From: Paenibacillus_AR sp051594765
GTDB taxonomy: Bacteria; Bacillota; Bacilli; Paenibacillales; NBRC-103111
Assembly (NCBI RefSeq): GCF_051594765.1
Contig: NZ_JBPPGJ010000003.1
Coordinates: 62,001-126,000 of the forward strand
Reading direction: 5' to 3'
DNA length: 64,000 nt
Notes under the pieces: model-generated
Database searches by the model: none
What the model saw: the letters and a program-made list of their open reading frames with translations, nothing else
What the model was told of the DNA's origin: nothing
Shown here: piece by piece, positions 1-10,900 of the stretch
Position numbering within the stretch: position 1 is the first letter of the stretch
Layout of the letters: every line of letters starts with the position of its first letter
Position numbers and translations under genes: made by a program

Positions 1-7
1 TACACCC

Positions 8-718
8 ATGTTCGGAAAATCTCCTGACCGTAATACCAAAGCATGGTGGATGGTGAAGACATTGAAGAACATGGGCAGATGGATTGGATCCGGCGTCATG
101 CTGGCTGCCTCCTCCGGGTGGATCGGGCTGTGTCCTTCCCTATGGACGCATATGGAGCGGACGTCGTTGTACCTTATGCTTAACGGAATTCTGGGCTTCG
201 GGCTGGGCTACTGGTTCGACCGGGTTCTCTTGACCTCCCTGAAGGATGACTTGACCCAAGCCTACAACCGGAGGTTCGTCACCCGCACGATGCCTTCCCT
301 GCTGGCGAAGGCAACCCGGCGCCAGGCCTCGATCAGCATCACGCTGATCGACTGCGACGATTTCAAGAAGATCAACGACCAGTGCGGACATGCCGTCGGC
401 GACCTGGTGCTTCAGGGCGTATCGCGTCTGCTCATCACCAATATCCGACGTGACGATTACGTCGTGCGCTGGGGAGGGGACGAGTTCCTGGTCATTGCGG
501 ACTATGCCGACCACTCCGTCACCCAAGTGATGATGGACAGGCTGGAGCACGAGCTGGCTCTGCTGTCCAAAGAGATGAATTTCCCGCTTTCCGTCTCCGT
601 TGGAACCGCTGTCTTTCCGTCCGATGCCTCCAAGCTGGAGGATCTGATCCGCATTGCCGACCACCGCATGTATGAGAAAAAGCACGACGCCAAGGGTTCT
701 CCCGCCGCCGTCAGTTGA
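8..718 (+). CDS. Membrane-anchored diguanylate cyclase (GGDEF)
   Basis: Predicted to make cyclic di-GMP from two GTP at the membrane. Two hydrophobic segments (about residues 25-42 and 53-70) precede a GGDEF domain (about 80-230). The active site is intact: metal-binding D115 followed by DFKKIND, and GGDEF at 156-160. An RxxD inhibitory site (R147-D150) lies exactly five residues before GGDEF, so product inhibition is expected. No stop codon lies between the window edge and the ATG, so the true start could be further upstream and an N-terminal sensor could be missing. A hairpin terminator follows. Confidence 0.9.
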   Translation: MFGKSPDRNTKAWWMVKTLKNMGRWIGSGVMLAASSGWIGLCPSLWTHMERTSLYLMLNGILGFGLGYWFDRVLLTSLKDDLTQAYNRRFVTRTMPSLLAKATRRQASISITLIDCDDFKKINDQCGHAVGDLVLQGVSRLLITNIRRDDYVVRWGGDEFLVIADYADHSVTQVMMDRLEHELALLSKEMNFPLSVSVGTAVFPSDASKLEDLIRIADHRMYEKKHDAKGSPAAVS

Positions 719-731
719 CCATAACGAAGCG

Positions 732-760
732 AAGCCTCCGGATCCCGGAGGCTTTGTTTC
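732..760 (+). terminator. Rho-independent terminator of the GGDEF gene
   Basis: Perfect 10-bp stem AAGCCTCCGG / CCGGAGGCTT with a 3-base loop followed by TGTTTCGTTT, 14 bases after the stop codon. Confidence 0.85.
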
Positions 761-810
761 GTTTGGTCCCCCGCCCGACCGGGAGGACCGGTCAATCATC
801 GTCCCCGCAC

Positions 811-850
811 CAAAAAACCCCGGGGCGGCTCAAGGCCGCTCCCGGGGTTC
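811..850 (-). terminator. Terminator of the acetate transporter gene
   Basis: Read on the minus strand, a 9-bp GC-rich stem (AACCCCGGG / CCCGGGGTT at 816-824 and 841-849) ends in a run of T. It lies just after the stop codon at 866. Confidence 0.85.
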
Positions 851-865
851 CGATGGAGGCGAAGC

Positions 866-1477
866 TTATTTCTTGAAGATGCCGAACGGCTTGCCCACCG
901 GCAGGAAGACCCGGCCGAAGTGGTTGTTCAGGACGTTGGCGCCGGAGCCGTAGAAGGATACGATCGCGATGAACAGCTCGGATACGGCGGCCAGCTTGTG
1001 GGTGAAGTCTTCGGCGATGCCGAAGGTGCTCAGGGAGAGGCCGATGAACAGGAAGTCGATCAGCACGAAGATGATGAAGAGCACTTTGTTCGCTTCCATG
1101 GCACCGATGGTCATGAACAGGGTGAAGATCAGGTAGCCGACGAAGGCGAAGCCCAACTGATGGGTATCCACGTTCTTGGCCAATGCCTCGCCGAATACGC
1201 CCATCTTGATCATCCAGGAGGCGGCTACGCCGAACCAGAAGAAGGCGTACGCGCCGAAGGCGGTGGTGCCGAAGTGATTGCCCCGCTTGGAATCCTCGAT
1301 GCAGGCGAACAATTGGGCGAAGGCGCCCAGGAAGATCGCCCAAGGTATGACATAGGACAAGCCGGTGGTCCACTCCAGCTTCTGGCTGGAGGCCACCAGG
1401 GTGACCATGGCCAAGCCGAACAGACCGATGGCGGACGGATCGGCATTCGTAATCTTCACTTGCTGCGGATTGCTCAT
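866..1477 (-). CDS. Acetate uptake transporter, GPR1/FUN34/YaaH (SatP) family
   Basis: A 203-residue integral membrane protein with about six hydrophobic helices. The N-terminal NADPSAIGLFGLAMVTL segment is a variant of the family signature NP(A/V)PLGL, and the length matches bacterial SatP proteins, which carry acetate or succinate with protons. ATG with AGGAGG eight bases upstream fixes the start. It is transcribed alone, divergent from the methionine transporter operon. Substrate is inferred from family only. Confidence 0.85.
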   Translation of the reverse strand: MSNPQQVKITNADPSAIGLFGLAMVTLVASSQKLEWTTGLSYVIPWAIFLGAFAQLFACIEDSKRGNHFGTTAFGAYAFFWFGVAASWMIKMGVFGEALAKNVDTHQLGFAFVGYLIFTLFMTIGAMEANKVLFIIFVLIDFLFIGLSLSTFGIAEDFTHKLAAVSELFIAIVSFYGSGANVLNNHFGRVFLPVGKPFGIFKK

Positions 1478-1507
1478 TAGCTTGCTTTCCTCCTAGACCT
1501 CTTCATA

Positions 1508-1520
1508 GTTAACGTTAAAC
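1508..1520. repeat. Palindrome TTAACGTTAA in the leader of the acetate transporter
   Basis: GTTAACGTTAAAC contains a perfect 10-bp palindrome (1509-1518), about 30 bases upstream of the minus-strand start codon. It could be an operator. No regulator is identifiable from the sequence. Confidence 0.4.
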
Positions 1521-1610
1521 ATACTTCTCCATTCTCTCAGAATTCGACATGAAACTCGAGTGAACAATTTCGTAACTTTATCACAATATCTCCAAAGTTC
1601 GGATGGTCAA

Positions 1611-1630
1611 TTCCTGAAAATTCCTGAAAA
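1611..1630. repeat. Perfect tandem 10-bp repeat next to the met promoter
   Basis: TTCCTGAAAA occurs twice head to tail, ending seven bases before the -35 box of the methionine transporter promoter. A protein-binding or UP-like role is possible, not shown. Confidence 0.6.
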
Positions 1631-1637
1631 TAAATGC

Positions 1638-1666
1638 TTTACAGCACCCCGCTGGTTGATTATAAT
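1638..1666 (+). promoter_or_regulatory. Sigma-A type promoter of metNIQ
   Basis: TTTACA (1638-1643), a 17-base spacer and a perfect TATAAT (1661-1666). Transcription should start near 1673, about 90 bases before the SAM aptamer begins, so the leader has extra 5' sequence. Confidence 0.75.
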
Positions 1667-1739
1667 TACACCCAGTACCCGTTAATTCGGATGGGCGTTC
1701 TTGGAATCCGCGAACGGTGCTCCATAACTTCATACTGTT

Positions 1740-1758
1740 ATTCCAATCCCATTGGAAT
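1740..1758. repeat. Perfect inverted repeat between met promoter and S-box
   Basis: ATTCCAAT-CCC-ATTGGAAT, an 8-bp perfect stem with a 3-base loop, immediately before the riboswitch. It may be a leader hairpin or an operator. Confidence 0.55.
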
Positions 1759-1760
1759 AC

Positions 1761-1910
1761 TTCTTATCAAGAGAGGCGGAGGGTAAAGGCCCTATGAAGC
1801 CCGGCAACCGGTCATCCGGAGCAATCGACGCGTGCAAGCGGCGTCCGCTCGGATCGGCGTCTTGGTGCCAATTCCTTCGGAACCGTGCCCGGTTCCGGCA
1901 GATGAGAAGG
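1761..1910 (+). promoter_or_regulatory. SAM-I (S-box) riboswitch aptamer
   Basis: The conserved S-box core is readable in order: CTTATCAAGAG, GGCGGAGGG, GGCCCTATGAAGCCCGGCAACC, a variable P3 arm, then TTGGTGCCAATTCC, and the closing strand GATGAGAAGG, which pairs with the initial CTTCTTATC to form P1. This class binds S-adenosylmethionine and shuts off methionine genes when SAM is plentiful. It sits upstream of an intrinsic terminator and of metN, the expected arrangement for transcription attenuation. Confidence 0.95.
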
Positions 1911-4900
1911 GATACGACCGCTTCAGCCCATGCTGACGACTGCCCCTTTTTGCTCTGCGAAAAGGGGCTTTTTATGTCCAAGGAGGTGGATCCGTTGATC
2001 CGGCTGGAACACATCGAGAAATCCTATACCGTCGGCAAGCTGACCGTTCCCGCACTGCGCCGCGTCGATCTGGACGTCAAGCAAGGGGAAATCTTCGGCG
2101 TCATCGGCCATTCCGGCGCCGGCAAGAGCACTCTGATCCGCTGCATCAACCTGCTGGAGCGCCCGACTGAAGGCCGGGTGTTCGTCGACGGCGTCGAGCT
2201 CTCCGCGCTGCCGGACAAGAGGCTGCAGGAGGAGCGGCGGAAGATCGGCATGATCTTCCAGCACTTCAATCTGCTCTCGTCCGCGACGGTGGCCAAGAAC
2301 GTGGCCTTCCCTCTGGAGCTGGCCGGGCTGCCCAAGGCCGATATCCGGGACCGGGTCCGGTCGCTGCTCGCGCTGGTCGGCTTGGAGGAGCACGCGGATA
2401 AGTATCCGTCCCAGCTCTCCGGCGGCCAGAAGCAGCGGGTGGGCATTGCCCGGGCCTTGGCCAACGAGCCCAAGGTGCTGCTCTGCGACGAAGCCACCTC
2501 GGCGCTGGATCCGCAGACGACCAATTCCATCCTGGCGCTCCTGCTCGACATCAACAAGAAGCTGGGTCTCACCATCGTGCTGATCACCCATGAGATGCAC
2601 GTGATCCGCTCCATCTGCGACCGGGTGGCGGTCATCGACGGCGGGACCATCGTGGAGGAAGGTCCGGTGACGGAGGTGTTCCTGAAGCCCCAGCATCCGA
2701 CCACCAAGGATTTCGTGGAGCAGGTGGCCGACCGCTTCGAGCTGAAGGAAGCCCTGGCCCACGAGAAAGCGGCGGGCAGCCGGAGCATCGTGCGCATCAC
2801 CTACCTGGGCGAGACCACCTATGAGCCGGTGCTGTTCGAGGCCGCCCGGGAGACAGGGACCCCGATCTCCATTCTTCAGGGGACCATCTCCCGCATGAAG
2901 GATACGCCGTACGGCCAGCTGGTGGTGGAGTTCGGCGGCTCCGATTCCCAGGTGTCCGACACCATTACCCTTCTGCGTACGCGCGGATTCGATGTGGAGG
3001 TGCTCTAGCATGGATTGGTTCCAAAATGTCGACCCCTCCGAAATCTGGGAGGCTACTAGGGCCACCCTGACCATGCTGGGCCTGTCGGCCCTGTTCACGG
3101 TCGTGATCGGCCTTCCCTTGGGGATCGTGCTGTTTATGACGTCCAAGGGACAGATTTTGCAGAACCGGACGCTCTACCTGCTGCTGTCCTTCGTCGTCAA
3201 CGTGGTGCGCTCCGTGCCCTTCGTCATCCTGATGATTCTCGTCATGCCGTTCACCAAGGTGCTGGTCGGCACCACCATCGAGGTTAAGGGCTCCATCCCG
3301 CCTCTGGTCATCGCCGCCGCCCCCTTCTTCGCCCGGCTGGTGGAAACCACGCTGCGCGAGATCGACAAGGGCGTCATCGAGGCCGCCCGGGCCATGGGCG
3401 CCTCCAACGGGCAGATCATCCGCAAGGTGCTGCTGCCGGAATCCGTGCCGGGGCTCATCGCCGGCATCACCATCACCACCGTCACCCTGGTTTCGTACAC
3501 CGCCATGTCCGGCGTCATCGGAGGCGGGGGCCTGGGAGATCTGGCCATCCGGTACGGCTACCAGCGCTTCATGCCCGACGTTATGTGGGTCACGGTCATT
3601 ATTCTGGTCATTCTGGTACAGCTGCTGCAGACCTTCGGAGACCGACTGGTTCTGCGCTTCAGCCGCAAGTAATCCCCCTTCGCGAAGGAAAAATAGAGCC
3701 TCGGAGCCATATCCGACCCTTCGCGGGGATCTCATACAACTATTATCTTGAGGAGGAACCGTACATGAAAAAGAATCTGCTCACCCTGCTTGCCCTGATC
3801 TTCACCCTGACTCTCGTTCTTGCCGCCTGCGGCGAGAAGAACAGCACCGACAACAAAACCAGCGGAGCCGCTGCTCCGACCGCTGCCGCGAGCACAGCCG
3901 CTTCCGCCGCACCCGCCAAGGAAGTGACGCTGAAGGTCGGCGCCACCGCCGTTCCCCACGCCGAAATCCTGGAATTCGTCAAGGATAAGCTGGCCAAGGA
4001 AGGCGTGAAGCTGGAGATCAAGGTCTTCACCGACTATGTCCTGCCGAACGTACAGGTGTCCGAGAAGCAGCTGGACGCGAACTTCTTCCAGCACGTGCCG
4101 TACCTGGACCAACAGAACAAGGACAAGAACTTCGGCCTGGTGAAGGTAGCCGGCATCCACATCGAGCCCTTCGGTGTCTACTCCAGCAAGATCAAGAAGC
4201 TGGATGAGCTGAAGGACGGCGCCACCGTCGCCATCCCGAACGATCCGAGCAACGGCGGACGCGCCCTGGTCCTTCTGGAGAAGGCCGGCCTGATCAAGCT
4301 GAAGGACGGCGCTGGCATCAGCGGCACCGTGAAGGATATCGTGGAGAACAAGAAGAACCTGAAGGTCAAGGAGCTGGAGGCCGCCATGCTGCCCCGCGTA
4401 TTGGCCGAAGTAGACATCGCCACCATCAACACCAACTATGCGCTGGAAGCCAAGCTGGTTCCGACCAAGGACGCCCTCTTCATCGAGGATAAGAACTCCC
4501 CGTACGTGAACATCCTGGTCTCCCGCGCGGACAACAAGGACTCCGAAGCCATGAAAAAGCTGGTCAAGGCGCTGCAGACCGAAGACGTGAAGAAATTCAT
4601 CAACGACAAGTACCAAGGCGCCGTCGTTCCGGCATTCTAAGATCCGACTTCCCAGTGAAGCTCCCCGAGGCTGATTCGTCAGCGCGGGGAGTTTTTGTTT
4701 GGGCGGAGCTTGACCAGGAGGGCCGCTGGGGGCCTTTAGCCTCGCCCGTTCTGTGGCCGATTGGTGACATCTGGGGATTCGGTGAGCCGACCGGGAGATT
4801 TCGCCGTACTTCGTCATATAGTGAATATACCGAACATTGAACGGAGTGATGCTCCATGGAGGGACCGACCTATTCCCTGCGTGACGGCGAGCCTGATTCC

Positions 4901-7900
4901 CGCGGCTTCTACCTGGCGGCGGAGCGGCTGGCCGATGAGGTGCTCGGCCGTCTGGAGAACACCCTGCGGCCCTACGCCGAAGCCTACTGCACAGCCGCGC
5001 TGGCAGGGCAGCCGCAGACGGGGCCGGGCCGCAGCAGCAGCACCGCCGCCGAGGCCGTCGCTGCAGCCGCCTTCGAGCTGCTGGCCCTGGGGGTTCTGTG
5101 GCGGGTATACGCCCCCGCCGCCAGAACCCTTCGGCCCTGGCAGGGGCGGCTGCTCCGCGGACTGGCGGACCTGCGGGCCGTGTCCCCGCGGCTGAAGCCT
5201 GCGGCCGACCGGCTCCGCGGAGCGCTGGGCAGCCGTTGGCTCGCGGGCCGGCGCGGAACGAGCCCCAGCCCGCCAGCGCCAGCCGCGGCCGACGCCTCGC
5301 CGGGCACCGCCGCGGAGCTGGACCGCCTGCTGCGGTGGCTGGAGGCCACAGGCGAGTTCCGCCAGGAGGCGGCCCGCTTCCGGTGGTGGCACAGCTGGCT
5401 GGCGGAGCTGCCCGAGCCGCAGGCCCGTGGCGTCGTCCGGGCGGCGCTGGCGGAGGCCGCCTGGTTCGAGGGCGCGGCAGAGGCCGCCCTGGGTCGCTAC
5501 ACCCGCAGGGTCGACGCCTTCCGCTTCCGGAACCGGGCCCGCTTCCGCCGCCGGGAGGATGCGGTGCTTCTCGACCGGCGCCGCGTCGAGTACCACCTGA
5601 ACCTGGTCGGCGCCGAGCTCCTGAACCGGGCTTACCGGGACGCCTACCGCCGTACCGGGAAGCGGGCCGCCCTGCTCCCCGCCTGCCTGAAGCAGCCCGG
5701 TCCCCACGGCTGCGCCGCCGACCGGCGGGGAGAGCCCCTAAGCTGCCTCCGGTGCTCGCCGGACTGCCGGATCGGCCAGATCGCCAAGGCGGGGGACCGC
5801 TCCGGCTTCGAGGTGCTCATCGCCCCCCACGAGAGCGATGCCTTCTCCCGTGAGGCGGTGGCCCGCCTGCTCCGTGAGGGGATCGGCATCGTGGGGGTCG
5901 CCTGCGCCTTGAACCTGCTCGCCGGCGGCTGGCGCGCCGAAGCCCTCGGCATCCCGGCCCAATGCGTCATCCTGGATTACAGCGGATGCCGCCAGCATTG
6001 GGATGCCCGCGGGGTCCCCACCGACCTGGACCAGGACCGTCTCTACCGGATGCTGGTTCAGCCCCAAGCCCCTCTACCCTAAACCCCTGATGAAGACTCA
6101 AGCCGCACCCATGAAGGTGCGGCTTTTCTATATATCCGGGGGCGGCTCCGCCCGAAGCCTGCCGTATCACGGTCCCAAGGTCCGGCGGCTCCCCGCCTTA
6201 GGTCCAGTTCCAAAAACCGACGGTGGTCCGTTCCGGCCGGACCCTCCAGACCTTAAGATAGAGACATGAAGCAAGACGAGAAACGAACCCAACGAAAGGA
6301 TGATCGATAATGAAAGTAACCGGTAAAAGCGGCTTCGCCCTTCTGCTCATCGGCTGCGGCGCCTTGATTCTGTTAAGCAAAATGGGGGTTGTGCTCCACG
6401 GCCTGGCCGGCTATCTCTTCCCTCTGGCTCTCGCGTACCTCGGCTACTACGGCATCAAGAGAGGACGCACATTCCTGGGCTGGGCCCTGCTCGGCATCGG
6501 CACCTTCGCCCTGCTGTGCAAGCTGTCCGGACTGATCGCCATCGTGATTGCCGCCGGCTTCATCTACTACGGCATCACCCTTCTGAAGAACAATAACCAT
6601 ATGGAAACGGAGGTATAACCCATGAGACTCGAACGCTCCCGCACAGACGTCCGCCTCTTCGGCCTCTGCGCCGGTCTCGCCCGCACCTCCGGCATCGGAA
6701 CCGGGTGGATCCGCTTCGGACTGATCGCCGGCACTCTGTTGACCGGCGGCACCCTCTTCTTCATCTACATCGTGGCTTCCATGCTTGTGCCGAAGGAGCC
6801 CCTGCATCGCAGCTACACCGGAGACTGCTGGTACGTCCCCGCCCAGGAGGCTTATGCATTCGGCGGTGCCGCTGCCTATCCCGGCTACCATCAGCCCGCC
6901 CGCATGGATTCCCTGATGCAGGACCTGGAGGAGCAAGCCATGGTCCGGGAGATCCGCGAGCTGCGTGCCAAGCTGGCCCGTTACGAAGACCAACTCTAAT
7001 CCCAACCTAATCGAACCAAAAAGGAGAGGAATCCCATGGGTGTATTCCGCAGAATGAAAGACATGACCAAAGCCAGCACCAACAACCTTCTCGATAAGAT
7101 CGAGGATCCGCTGGCCATGCTGAACCAGTACCTCCGCGACATGCAGGAGGAAATCGCCAAGGCCGAGGTCGTCACGGCCAAGCAGATCGCCAACGAGCGG
7201 ATGCTGAAGGAACGCGTGGCGGACGCATTGTCCCGCAGCGCCATCTGCGAGCGCCGGGCCGAGGAGGCGCTGCGTGGCGGACGGGAGGAGGAGGCTCGCC
7301 GTTTCCTGGAGGAGAAGGTGGCCGCCGACGAGCGCTCCCGCGATCTGGTTGCCTTCCATACCCAATCGAAGGCACAGGCCGATGAGCTCCTGCGCCAGCT
7401 CCAGGAGATGAAGGATGAGTTCTACCGGATGCGCAGCAAGAAGAACGAGCTGCAGCACCGGGCCGAGCTGGCCAAGGCGAAGAAGCGGACGGCGGATATT
7501 TTCTACCTGAACCGGATCGAGACAGGCTCCGCGGCTTCCGGCTTCCACCGCATGGAGGAGAAGATTCTGCAGCTGGAGGCCGAAGCCGATGTGCGCCGGG
7601 TTATGGCGGTGACCCCCGCCTTGAACGGCTACTCCGGAGGGGCGTATCCCCCGCTTGACCCGGTCCGCCAGCAGCGGATCGAAGAGGAGCTCTACCGGCT
7701 CCGCGAAAGACAATCCAACGGTCTGTAACCAGGTCCTTCCATCCCCAGGAACCGGATGTTCCGCGGGTGGAAGGCCTTTTTTTATTATTCCGATCGGGGG
7801 AGGGAGAAATAGGCCCGGTCCGCTTTTTTGGCGGTGAAATTCCATGTATAATGACTGATATCACAACTCATTCCGAGTGCCAGACTTCCGATCCGGCTGC

Positions 7901-10900
7901 CGGACCGAAAGGGGTAAGAAGACTCATGTCCAGACGAGGATTTGTTAAATGGCTGCTGGGAGGAATCGTTCTGCTGTTCGGAGGCCTGTGGGTCTGGCTG
8001 CAGAAGCTGATGGAAGCAGGCGAATCCGGGCAAGCCTCGGCCCCGGCCGCAACGGCCGCAAGCCCCACTCCTACTCCCGAACCCTCTCCGACGCCGAAGC
8101 CCGTGAAGGAGAAGGGCAAGCTGCTCCTCTCCACCTTCCTCTTCAGCGACATGCATATCTCCGTCAGCGAGGATACGATGTCGAAGAAGCTCCGGATGGC
8201 GCTCGATGACGTGACGGCCCTGGAAGCCGGTCAAGGCAAGCCGGAGGCCATCGTGTTCGGCGGCGACCTGACGGATTACGGCCGGGCCAGCGATTACGCC
8301 CTTCTGCGCCGCATTCTGAACGAGTATAAGCTCCCCCCGCTCTATGGCAACATGGGCAATCATGACTACTATGACATCTATCTGAACAAAGACGGCGGCT
8401 GGTCCACCGAGACGGTACCCAACGGCAAGACCGACGAGCAAGCCCGCAAGCGGTTCCGCGAGTTCTTCCGCACGGATAAGCACTACGGCGACGCTTGGGT
8501 GAACGGCGTGCATCTCATCCTGGTATCGCAGGACCTCTATGTGCAGGAGAAGGCCGACGTAGGCGAAGGCGCCTGGTACACCGATGAGCAGCTGGCGTGG
8601 CTCAAGAAGACGATGGAGCCCCATGCGGACGGCCGCCCCGCCCTGGTGTTCATCCACCAGCCCCTCCCTCCGGCAGGGACGGACGGCGCCACCCACCGCC
8701 TGATCCGCGCTAAGGAATTCCGTGCGATTCTGGCCCCCTACCCCAACGTGTTCGTCTTCTCCGGGCATACGCACCAGGACCTGTCCGGCGGCAGCCATTA
8801 CACCAAGGAGACCTTCCATTGGTTCATCAACGCCTCCGTCGGACGGACCCGGGGGGGAACGGGAAACAAAGCCCAGGGGCTGTCCATCCAAGTCTATGAG
8901 GGTGCCGTCGTGATCAAGGGCCGCGAATTCAGCGAGAAGGCCTGGATCCCCCAGGCGGATTGGGACATTCCGCTGGCCTAAAGCAGGAAGGGAGCCCGCC
9001 CGAAGGCCGGCATCTTAACATCCGCTTCAAGTCCGGTTAACACCGGCATAACCGGCTTGGCCTATACTGGATGGGAAGCGAACCTACAGGAAGGGGATTC
9101 CCGATATGAAACCATTGGTTTACGCCCACCGCGGCGCCTCCGGCGATGCGCCGGAGAATACGATGGCCGCCTTCCGGCTGGCCCTGGAGCAGGGCGCCGA
9201 GGGCATCGAGCTTGACGTCCAGATGACGGCAGACGGACTTCTCGCGGTGATCCATGACGAAACGCTGGACCGCACCACCGACCGGAAGGGCTGGGTCGGC
9301 GACTTGACCTATGACGAGATCCGGCGGGCGGATGCCTCCTTCCGCTTCCCCGCTTATAAGGGAGAGCCCGTACCGCTGCTCTCCCAGGTGCTGGAGCTGC
9401 TCGTCCCCACATCGCTTGAACTGAACATTGAGCTAAAGAACGGCATCCGCCTCTACGACGGCATGGAGGAGGCCGCTGTCCGGCTCGTTCGGGAATACGG
9501 ATTGGAGCAGCGGGTGGTCTTCAGCTCCTTCAACCATTACAGTGTGGCGAAGCTGGTGCGACTCGCTCCCGAGATCGAGTCGGGCATCCTGTACGAAGCC
9601 GGGCTGTACCGGCCTTGGGACTATGCCTCTACGGTAGGCGCAAGGGCCCTTCACCCCTATCTCTACAGCATCAACCGGGAGCTCACGGATGCGGCTCATG
9701 AAGCAGGTCTGAAGGTCCGCCCCTGGACGGCTAATTCGGAGCAGGAGTGGGCCGCCCTCACCGCTGCCGGCGTTGACGCCATCATCACGAATTACCCTGC
9801 ACGGCTCCTGGCCTTCCTGGAAGGGCAGGCTTAGTGGAACAACATGAAGACAGCCCCCGGAGGACCTGGATCCCCGGGGGCTGTCTTCATTATGTATCGC
9901 GAGATTAATAGGGCGAGTAGAAATTTTGCGTATAATAGGCCTTCATGTCCCCGCCGAAGTAGACGCCCACGCCCAGCTCCTGCGACATGCCCAGGATGCT
10001 CTTGCGGTGGCCCTCGGAGTTCATCCAGCAGTGGTGGGCCTCCATGGCATCCGTCTGTCCGGCGGCGATATTCTCCGCATAGGTGCTGAAGCGAAGCCCC
10101 TTGGCCTCCGCCCGGTCCCAGGGCATCTGCCCCTCCAGGTTCCGGTGCTCGAAGTAGCCCTTGTCCGCCATGTCCTGGCTGTGCAGGCGGGACACCGCCG
10201 CCACCGGCTCGCTCCAGTCATAGAGGGACAAGCCCTTCTGGGCGCGCACGGCATTGGCCAGATCGAAGATCTCCTTCTCGTAGCTCTGCCGCAGCCGTTC
10301 ACTCAGTGCGCCATGGAAGGAATGAAGCGCTTGCTCCACATCCGACTGAATGATCTCGATGCCGCTGATCCGCCCGAACTCATGCAGATCATAATAGAGC
10401 TTGGCATAGGCATCCCCGATCTTGAATACGCCGGCATGGCCGTCAGTCCGCTGTCGGTAGGAGACATCCCCCTTGACGATGGCCTCCAGCGGCTTCCCGA
10501 GAGCAACCGTCAATTCGGCCTGCGAGGCCGAAGGCTTGATCCCGTTCGGAAGCTGCCAATCCGAGCCGATGGTATAGAGGCCGACCACCTTCCCGTTCTG
10601 AATCCCCACCTGGGCGTAATTCGCCGGTTCCCGATTATATACAAACCATTCGAAGCCATACTTGCTCGCATCCTTGCGCGCCGGCTGGCCCAGCTTGGCC
10701 ACCACCGACTCCTCCGAATCCCCCAGGGATACGCCGCGGACCGCCATCACCTTCGAGTCCTTCGTCGACTCCGCCGTCTTGACGACCGAAGCCGGCAGGG
10801 TCAAGCCCCGCTCCCGCACATTGCGCAGGAACTGCACCGCCTCGGCCCGCGTCAGCGGATCGGAGACGCCGAAGCCGTCCACCGTAGCGGAGGTCTTGCC